From Ziziphus jujuba (lineage: Eukaryota > Streptophyta > Magnoliopsida > Rosales > Rhamnaceae), in NCBI RefSeq assembly GCF_031755915.1, contig NC_083386.1:19453001-19517000 (forward strand): 64,000 nucleotides of DNA. Reading direction: 5' to 3'. This document shows, piece after piece, positions 55,870 through 64,000 of this stretch (the first letter of the stretch is position 1; each line of letters starts with the position of its first letter). Below the pieces are notes generated by a model, which ran no database searches, was not told where the DNA came from, and worked only from the letters and a program-made list of their open reading frames with translations. Made by a program: the position numbers and the translations under genes.

Positions 55870-58496
55870 GGCTATAATCCGAACAATCCTGATGGGTAGA
55901 AAACGAACCAAAAACATGATTTTTTTCCTAGTCATGGGATTACAATAAATGGTCCAGATTAGAGATAGGATTTTCCCTCCCATTTCCTTTCTTTCCCACC
56001 CATTCGATAGAGCCACCCACCATGTTCTCTCCCATTTTGGATAGCCATTTCGTTCAACACCCATATCCCTCCCACCATGTTTGATAGAGAGACAAAGCCA
56101 CCTACCGTATTCTCTCTCAATTTTGGCAGCCATCCGTTCGACACTCATATCCCTCCCACCATGTTCGATACAGAGACAGAGCATTATTTGAGAAGAAATA
56201 TCCCATACCCATCAGTCCTGGTTTATAGATTCAATTGTAAAAATAAATAAATTAATTAAAAAAAAATAGAGAACATGGAGAAGAGGAAATATCCAACATA
56301 GGAGATGAATCCAGTAGAGGAAGCTCCAACGGCAACAAAAAAATGTATTTGTTGCCAAAACAATTTGCAAAGTGAATTTTTTATTATTATTATTAATTAT
56401 ATGACTGGGTTTTGTGATTTAATTTTATTGCTTCCCTCGTTAGTTGTTGGCCGAGTAGTTTGGCATATAAGTCACTTTAGGTATGCTAAACTTAGCTAGA
56501 TATAAGAAATGATTTATTGAGAACATTCATTGATCGATCTATTTCTTGATTCCTTTTTTTTTTTTTTTTTGGCTTTCTTAGAAATCATTCATTGGTTTGT
56601 TAGTCTTGGCATTTTAAAAGGGCTTTGACTAAATCTTTAATCGTCAAACTCTTTATGATTACTTGAACTCAAGGTGTATCTAGGAAAACAAAAAATATGA
56701 TACAAATACTCAATTATATATTTTGGAGATATAAAATGTCTATATCATTCTATATTGGCATACAACAAATAAATAAATGTTTGACTATATAAGAAGCTTT
56801 TCCATACCTCTATATAAGAAACTCTTCAATTAGTAGAACCGCCAAGCTCCAAAAAAAAAATTAAAAAAAATAAAGGAAAAAAAAGTATTATGGAGTTATT
56901 ATTGCGTGTAGATAGTGGTTGCTGAAGATAGTGGTTGAAATTTTTTTGTTGGAGATAGTGGTTGCTAATTCTTTTACATAACATGAAATATGTAAAATAA
57001 ATTTGTTCCAAGGGAAGAGGAAGATCTCAGTTGTTCTTCTTGGTTGTAAAATTCACATTAGAAGTCCATTTCATTTTGTTTTTCTTTTTTTCTTTTTTGT
57101 GTTGACTAAGAATATTCCATAGCTCACTCACTGCATTTTGCTAATATTACACTAAATCAATTTGTGAAGTTTTTCACGTATTCATTTGAAACTGTGTAGT
57201 CAGCTTTATACTCCATTTTGAATATATAGGTAAACACAGACAACGAAATATACGATTTGCTAGTCAAAGCATAAATTACAATTATAATTCCACTCCTCTA
57301 TCTTTTATTCTTTTGCAAGCACAAGTTTGTAGCTCATAACAGGAAGACAAACCATAATAAAATAATTTGAATGCTCACAAGTCTAATTTAAAATACAAAG
57401 AACAATAAACTTTGTTTGTGGAGGTACAAATCAAATGACCATTTAGCTAGAGTGGCTACCCTTCCTTGTAGCTTTATGATCTAGCCTAAGGCTACGATCA
57501 AACTAATAGGAACTGCTGTGTAATCGAACTGGTATATTTGCAGCATCTTTCAAAGTGCTGACTTTCATAGACTACCTGTTGAAATAAGCCAAATAAAGAA
57601 GAAGGCCTTGAAGATATTTCTTCAATTAGTCATCTCCATCGTTCTTTTGTTCTGGATTCCCTTCCAAGCTTATTGCTTGTAAAGCATTGTAGCTAGCAGC
57701 AAGTTGGCCAAGACATTTAGCTATTGATATTTTGTTAAAACACATATCCAACACAGTCAGAATGCAAAATCAAAATACACTTGCAATTATTCTCATTTAA
57801 ATAAGTACACAAAAAGAAAAATAATCAGCATACAAAATCATTAACAAAGTTCAATGGGACAAAACACCAAACCACAAGTATTCCCAAAATAAAATAAAAG
57901 AAAAAATATATAATAATAACAAACAAAACAGGGTGCTGCCAAAGTTGCAAACCTATGGCATTTCTCGATAGATTCAACACATTCAGACCTACAAATGCAC
58001 TAAGAAATGGGATTACAATCCATGGTACATAATAAAAATGCATAAAATAAAGATGAGACTTACCATTTTCACCGCCAAAAAAATTGCCTTGCTCAAAATA
58101 AACATGTACCAAATTAATCCAGACATTTGGTATCTAGACAAAAATGCTTCCACTTTCAACTTCTTGAACCTCTAATAATTAATAAGTAATTAGATAAAAG
58201 ATTTGAAACTTCAAAATCATACGATGGGAGGGAAATGGGTGTCGAATGATCGGGCTCATGGTGGGAGAGAACATTGTGGGAAGGATATGGGTGTCGAATG
58301 GATGGCTGCCGAAAATGGGAGAGAATATGGTAGGTGGCTCTGTTGGAAGATGGGTGGGAAAAGAAGGAAATGGGAAGGAAAATCCTATCTCTAATTTAGA
58401 CCATCTATTGCACTCCAATGGCTAGGAAAAAAAAACATGCTTTTTGTCCATTTTCTACCCATTAGGACTGTCTGAATTGTAGCCCCTATATATATA
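55870..58496. mobile_element. TIR transposon C, both ends present
   Basis: Left arm about 55870-56220, right arm about 58220-58496, same family and position in the block as transposon A. The end sequences are GGCTATAATCC on the left and, on the complement of the right, GGGGCTACAATTC. A GA/TA microsatellite borders the left end and a TA run the right. The right arm has fewer of the 90-bp modules than in A. Confidence 0.7.
58064..58140 (-). pseudogene. CTR9: Captured CTR9-like exon in transposon C
   Basis: Minus strand reads IPNVWINLVHVYFEQGNF with the donor GTAAG at 58063-58059. Here the Trp missing in copy A is present, so this copy keeps the ancestral codon, but a deletion after GNF shifts the frame. 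It supports the reading of the copy A stop as a later mutation. Confidence 0.6.
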
Positions 58497-60163
58497 TATA
58501 TACAATAAAACTCAAAGCTATTTTTAACTTTTTAAGAATATTCGTGTCCAATCATTTTAAACCTTTGGATTTGATGTAATATATTACCATTTATGAAATC
58601 CAAATGCTTTAAATGATTAGATTTACATATTTTTAACATAAAAAATTTAGGGATATTTTATTGGAACCTTATTCTATATAGGTATATGTACATGAGAATT
58701 TTATTATTAATATGTCCTAATAGTTTTCTATTAGAACTTTACCTTCGGCATTTTAAAGGTTGAGATATAAAATTAATTTTTAGAGTTTAAATTAGCCCAA
58801 TTGAGGTTAAATTTGCTCTCTTATAGTTTTAGTACATCACCTGATTTATTTAGACCATTAAGACATCTTTAAATGTTAACCTTTGAAGCAGCTCAAAGGC
58901 TAATATATGATTAAATGTTTTAATGGTTTTTCCATCAAGGTGTCCAATAAAAAACTAACTATCTATATATAAATGTACAACGTAACATATATTATTACCT
59001 CTAATTTTCCTTTGTACTTTGTGGCTCTCAATATAGTCAAAAAAGGAGACCATTCAATTTATCAATAATCAACTTAAGTTAGAAACATTTATTCATACAA
59101 AGCCTAAACAATCAAGTTATTATGAAAACACATATGACCCATCCTATTTATTTATATGGCAAAGTTACTTCAAGGAGAGACCTAGTGCCCCTGTTTCATC
59201 TCATATGATTTTATACAGAGATATTGACATGGTGCCATAAACCAAAAGCTTGGAATTTCTACGAATTTCTTTGTGAATCAAGCTATAGTCAAGCTTCATT
59301 TTCAAATGGGGTTTAGGGTTTATTAGTTACCGTTGGTGTTGTTTGAATCTTACTGGTCCATGTGTCTATTTTGTTTTGTTTGTATTTGTTTTCCTTTAGA
59401 TAAACAGTGCACTTTCAACTTTTTTGGTTACCAAGCAAAGATGCATCATGTCATTTGTTGAGTCAACTAAAAGCTATCTCATTGTTTATGTTTTGCCACG
59501 CCATCATGTGAGTCAGTAACCATTAGTCAAAACCATTTGTTCTTTCATTTGAGCTTGTATAAATGCTTGGTCATCCCCAAGCCTAAGTTAGTCTGAGTTT
59601 TTCTTCTATTGTTGCTATTTGTAAGCTTATTGAGCTTAGCTTATCAATGAATTGAACTAATTTAGTATTGGGTTTCTACTTGCTGCTTTCAATTTTAGTA
59701 ACTCAAGTGTTTTCCTTTATGACTTCCTATGTCAAGTATCCATGTTGAAGTGTATTCAATAGAACAAGTAGAATAGAAATGTGCTAACCAGACACTTTGC
59801 AGTATTAGATTATGCTTCAATTGTCTTACTGCAAGATGAGCACTATAGGTTATACATAAGTTTCAAAGTAAAGTAAAATCACAAAGTCAAAATGACAAAA
59901 CACTAGGGATAGGAGGCCAAAAGGTGAGATTCAACAAAATGTTAGATATGACATGCCAAGTTGGCATGATAAACCATCACTACAAAAATCAAATATAATT
60001 ATGTAAAAATTCACTTTCAAATAACACAAGTTAAGATTATTCTTGAAACTAATTTTGTATCCAATCAAACTTTGAATCTTAAATTGCAAAGCTAATATTT
60101 TAAAACTAGAAAACCAAATTCCATTAAAGATTATAAAAATTGTTTATACCACAACCATTTAAG
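58497..60163. other. Non-coding part of block C
   Basis: The counterpart of 24225-25912: AT-rich flank, a conserved TATA-like 'gtataaatgcttgg' near 59566, then the 3' flank and 3' UTR-like sequence of the RPS4 pseudogene from about 59850. No gene seen. Confidence 0.4.
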
Positions 60164-60492
60164 TTGTCAATGCAACTTAGGCTCCAAGTCTCTTTGTTGC
60201 TTCTTCTATAATGGAAAGCTTAATACCCTTACCTTTTGGGAAAGGATACCCATGGATTGGTTCCCTCGCAAATAGTGAAAACATTACTCAATCAGATCAC
60301 AAATTCATGATCAATGGTATCCTGGACATAGATCATTTCAAAGTTTCCCTTGTGCTTCTCCTTATTCTTAATAACACCAACACACGCCCTATTCCTTCCA
60401 CTAGTCACCATGACCACATTCCCAACATCAAACTTGATGAAGTTTAAATCTAGTTTTACTTTGTCATTGATACTAATAAAAGGGTATGGATA

Positions 60493-61404
60493 TGTGAGGA
60501 CCCTTCCAAAGTTATCTATCAAAACCTTAGGATAGTCACCACTAGGAAAAACCCAATAGAAAATTTTACAAAAAGTCTAACAAAGTCTCTCCTATAAACG
60601 GAAATTTCTGAATTATTCTCTACATAGAAAGCTCATCTAAATTCCAGTTTTTGATGTAAATTCAACTTTCAAACTCATAAGATTTTATAAAACGTCCACA
60701 CTATAATTCCTTAAAACAATTTAAAACAACATAATGATAAATCTAGCTTAAGGTCAATAGTTTAATCAATCCCAAAATACATTTAAAAAAATATTTAACT
60801 CACAATACTGATGTTTACTCATCCTCGCTCTATTATAGAATTAAACGCAAATTCTGTTCGAATACTAACATATACCATAAAAGTTACATAGAAAACAATA
60901 ATGTTATTCAAAGATATTGGGACTCTCTAAATATCTTAAAATTACTTTTATTATTTTGGATTTTCAAAATTGGACTCCAGAGGCGTCCAGCTATACAATG
61001 ACCATGAATAGTTATTACCCAACATTGAGATTTTTCTTATATATACCTAATTTCATAAAACTGAGTATTTCATTAGCCTCTTTTAATCATTGGAAACCTC
61101 AACGCAATAAGAATTTTCAAGTAAAATTTCCAGCACAAACCAAAATTAATTCAAAATGGTAATTGGCAAACTATATACCAAATGGAAAATTTGGAAGGTA
61201 AGGATTAAGAATATTTAGCTCAAATTCACAATACTCATAGCCAGTGGTTGGAAAATAGTCGTTGGCTTTAGGAGCCCCAACCTTGGCACATTGCCAGCTA
61301 GCCAACTATGAAATTTGGTGAACAAGGTCATTGACATCTAGGTTTGGGCAGTGGCTGGTTCATGTCGATGTTGGGTGGTCAAAAATAATCTATTCCAGCT
61401 GAAC

Positions 61405-61458
<54 letters not shown>

Positions 61459-61993
61459 CATCATTGTGGGAGAGGAGAGAAAAAGAAATATGCCACATAG
61501 CATCTGTAGATTAGTGACACATGGCACCGCTCAAGGATATATTCAAACATCTATTTACATGCTTTTTGATAAAAACTACCTGGTAAAATTAGTTTTAGAA
61601 AAATAAGTGTAACTTTATAGATCCATAACTTTTCAACTGTAGGTCCAAAATTAAGTGTGTCACTAGTCTACAGACTCATATCGTCGAACACTATATAATG
61701 ATATATAATTCAGCCATAATTTATACAAATAAAAATTCAATCTTGACCTCGCTTTTTCAATTTGTACCTCACCTTGATCTACCCATAACTTTCTGATTTT
61801 AATTCTGATTTTTGCATGCTGCTAGTTTACGAACTTGTGATAATGCGTACTTCTCAATGATGCCCTAGTCAAAATCAAACTCTAGCTGTGCTAAAAAGTC
61901 AACTATGAAGCCCACTTGGTCAATCTAGTCAACTCCAATCAAACTTGGTCAAAAATTCAAATTTAAAGCATTTTCTCGGATTTAGGTGTCACA
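60493..61993 (+). mobile_element. Solo LTR in RPS4 pseudogene 2
   Basis: The same insertion as 26243-27789, starting TGTGAGGACCC and ending GGTGTCACA, 1501 bp. This copy keeps the TG start that is mutated in the other. Right flank 'tatagtagatag' continues the RPS4 exon. Confidence 0.6.
61408..61453. repeat. (GA)n microsatellite
   Basis: A GA run of about 46 bp inside the solo LTR, shorter than its counterpart at 27194. Confidence 0.95.
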
Positions 61994-62301
61994 TATAGTA
62001 GATAGTTCACCCATCATAGGCATTCAAATTCAGAATGCCTTTCTACCTGAATTGTGTAGAAGGAACTTTCCAGAGCTTCAACTGCAAATAAATACATGTT
62101 TAAAAATTAGATTTATCCCTAACAAATGAATTTAGAAACTCATTCACATGCTATCATCCAATATAATTTACTGAACAATGAATTACTAACATCAATAATT
62201 TAAAAAACTCCAAGGAAATTAAAGAAGACAAAACATAAGTAAAAGAACAGGCTTTCTCATTGGCATTGTACAATTTTTATCGTAAACAGTTGTGAAGTAG
62301 A

Positions 62302-63440
62302 TGATACGAACCTAGATCGACTTGCTTTTGTAATATATTAGCTCGGATCGAAATTAAGTTCAGATTCTAATGGTCACCTTGATCCCTAATCAACTTGTGA
62401 TTAGAAATCTTAGTATATGTCGAAGACGCCACAATAGGTGATGGATGTCCTATTAATAAGTCAATCTAAAACACTCGATCTCTACTCGATGTTTTAGATG
62501 TTCAAAGAGAATAAAGACAATTCTTCTCACAAATAATTTTTGAATAATAATATAAGCTGTCATTCCATTGAAAAATAAACCCTTAAATAGGCTAAAGTTA
62601 CAAGAAATCAAACCCTAAAACAATTAGGTTAATTTCGGCCAACAGAGAAAGAGATTAGGAAAGTGCCGAATTTTTCTAAGTTTCCAAAACTAATTTGTAT
62701 TAATTAATTCCTTAGTTTTGAAATATGAATTAATTAATTTACAATCAAAATAATAAAATATCAACCTTCCTAAATTGATTTTTCTAACAAATAATTAAAT
62801 AAAAACCAAAATAAAAAACTATTTTCTCAAACAAAAAGTTAATTTTAGATTCGGAAAGTATTTAACTAGCTTTCTAAACAAGCTGTCTTTGTCTAATCAC
62901 CGGCTAGTTTAGGCTCAAAATCACCTCCAATATACCATGTAGGATGCCAAATAGGATTAGAATTGGTTCCCACACGTTGCCATTGATTGGAATAAGCAAA
63001 GCTTGCTTGAAATGTAAGAAAGTCCTTCCCAATGCCAAAACTGCAAAAATTCATCCATACTGAAGACTTGTGCGCAAATGATGAACTTGGATGCCTTTGC
63101 TTCTGCCTTGATATGATTTCATGGCCTCTTGGTGAACTCAATCACGTTCATAAGCTAACAGACTAGTCCGTTGCTGTCCGGAGTTCATAGATGTACCAAA
63201 ACAGTGTCTTGGATCCATTTCTACCTTTATAACTTGGATGCATAGTACGGGCTTGGAATTTTCAAGTATTATCGTGCCTTCTTGAGATTTAATAACATCT
63301 TATGTGAAGCTAACCAGATTGTCCTTAAACCTCTTAGCTTGTGCCCTAGTAATTGGTCTCATCTTCAGTTGCACAGAATCAGCACTCCAGCGTATAATTG
63401 ATTGTATGGGTATAAGTGGATTCTTCTCAGTAGGCATATG
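62302..63440 (-). mobile_element. Solo LTR of the 'TGATGAG' Ty3/gypsy family, full length
   Basis: On minus it runs from about 63440 (ACTGAGAAGAATCC, decayed TGATGAGAAT) to ...CGTATCA at 62302, matching both LTRs of the nested element end to end, including the polyprotein C-terminal segment ATGAGACCAATTACTAGGGC. Length about 1.14 kb. No internal sequence follows, so it is a solo LTR in intron 4 of the pseudogene. The block A counterpart (28092-28807) is its truncated copy. Confidence 0.75.
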
Positions 63441-63657
63441 GTGTCACTTCATACTACCTATAAATCCTTTCAATTTTCACAATGGATCATATAAGAAAAC
63501 ATATACCGTTGTTCCTTTGCAAAATGATATAATAGATTGTCTTTTATACCTTGAAAATTATACTTTATCATGCAAAAGAAATAGAATTACTTATAACAAA
63601 GAAGAAATAATGCCATAAATAAGTATAACAATTTAAGAGGATAAGGTAATTACCTTT

Positions 63658-63913
63658 GCACACGTGAAAGGGCAGAGCAAATGAAAGGAAGCTAACGTTC
63701 CTATCACCTTGTGGGTCCGAGGTTATGAGTTCAATTCTCGCTCTAGTTGTGGCATGTGGTATACTCAATCTTGCTCATCCTTGATGGAAAAGGAAGCTAC
63801 AAAGGCTTCATATCATCTCGTCTTAACCTTGATAAGGTTGTAAGATAGGCTTAACCCTTGGGTTGATGAATCTCACGCAGAGATCCATTTTCTATTTACC
63901 AAAAAAAAAAAAA
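63658..63913 (+). mobile_element. tRNA-derived SINE-like element
   Basis: This 256-bp segment is absent from RPS4-A and -B at the same place and ends in a 13-bp A-run (63901-63913). The head contains a B-box-like GGTTATGAGTTCAATTC (63721-63737) after 'gttcctatcacc', like plant tRNA-derived SINEs. Flanks 'aattaccttt' (63648-63657) and 'catggtctta' (63915-63924) both match the host 'aatgacctta' of RPS4, so they look like a decayed 10-bp target duplication at the exon 4/intron 4 donor. A clear A box was not found. Confidence 0.55.
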
Positions 63914-64000
63914 GCATGGTCTTAGCCTCTTTATAGACAAAAATGACCCTTGGTATCACAAAGAAGACGAAAATTCTTACATGTTTTAGGGATTGAAAGA

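Larger units (their letters stand above)
55361..64000. repeat. Segmental duplication, block C (promoter to pseudogene half)
   Basis: From 'ttttctttc...ctaggcccaaataacc' (about 55361) this matches block A from about 20441 to 28807 and continues beyond. It starts inside the RPS4 promoter and has no RPS4 coding exon 1. Compared with A it is clearly more diverged than B is (small differences every 10-20 bases by eye). A 550-bp stretch of A (about 22207-22758) is missing. Confidence 0.85.
60164..64000 (-). pseudogene. RPS4: RPS4 pseudogene 2 (exon 5, intron 4 and part of exon 4)
   Basis: Minus-strand similarity to RPS4 exon 5 at 60164-60492 ([17 protein letters not shown] is still readable) and 61994-62085, with stops and frameshifts. 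A solo LTR (60493-61993) splits exon 5 at the same base as in pseudogene 1. Intron 4 contains another LTR (62302-63440). Part of exon 4 reappears at 63924-64000 ('cttagcctcttt...cccttggtatca...gaagacgaaa') with a small deletion, so exon order is kept. It runs off the window edge, so exons 1-3 may exist beyond. Confidence 0.85.

Noticed and set aside
63304..63618. A 104-codon frame on +
   Set aside because: Crosses the end of the solo LTR and intron-like DNA of the RPS4 pseudogene, so it cannot be a conserved gene.
63690..63760. A tRNA-like segment with a B-box-like motif
   Set aside because: It does not fold into a complete cloverleaf by eye and lacks a clear A box, so it is better taken as the head of a SINE.

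Overview
The window is nuclear DNA of a flowering plant, most likely a eudicot. It is AT-rich, its genes have GT-AG introns, and many relics of plant-type transposable elements lie between them. The genes include a two-repeat Myb/SANT-like (LIMYB-type) protein, a GPI-anchored GH17 glucanase-like protein and a cytosolic ribosomal protein S4 gene with the usual plant structure (first intron directly after the ATG). Species cannot be named from sequence alone.

Layout. 1-13 kb is ordinary single-copy gene space: a membrane-anchored HAD-type acid-phosphatase-like gene (+, four exons), a convergent LIMYB-like gene (-), a single-exon GH17 gene (-), two fold-back elements, and a lachrymatory-factor-synthase-like START-domain gene (+). 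A LINE RNase H relic at 14.1-14.7 kb marks the change to repeat-rich DNA.

14.9-28.8 kb is block A: an intact RPS4 gene (-), its promoter, a 3.3-kb terminal-inverted-repeat transposon carrying a piece of a CTR9-like gene, and an RPS4 pseudogene broken by a solo LTR. 28.8-42.7 kb is a retroelement spacer. A decayed Ty3/gypsy element has a second, internally deleted Ty3/gypsy element nested in its 3' LTR; then come a third LTR in minus orientation and a degenerate minisatellite. 42.7-51.4 kb is block B, a very similar copy of the RPS4 half of block A with a second intact RPS4 gene and an extra 2.05-kb AT-rich insertion. 51.4-55.4 kb holds a fragment of an SMP/C2 membrane-contact gene and a decayed MULE transposase. 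55.4-64 kb is block C, a more diverged copy of the promoter-to-pseudogene half of block A, with the same solo LTR and a SINE-like insertion in the second RPS4 pseudogene.

The window therefore carries four RPS4 loci, two intact and two broken, built by repeated segmental duplication whose steps can be ordered from shared insertions. I see no bacterial features, CRISPR arrays, rRNA genes or convincing tRNA genes. All exon borders were chosen by eye from splice sites and reading-frame continuity.
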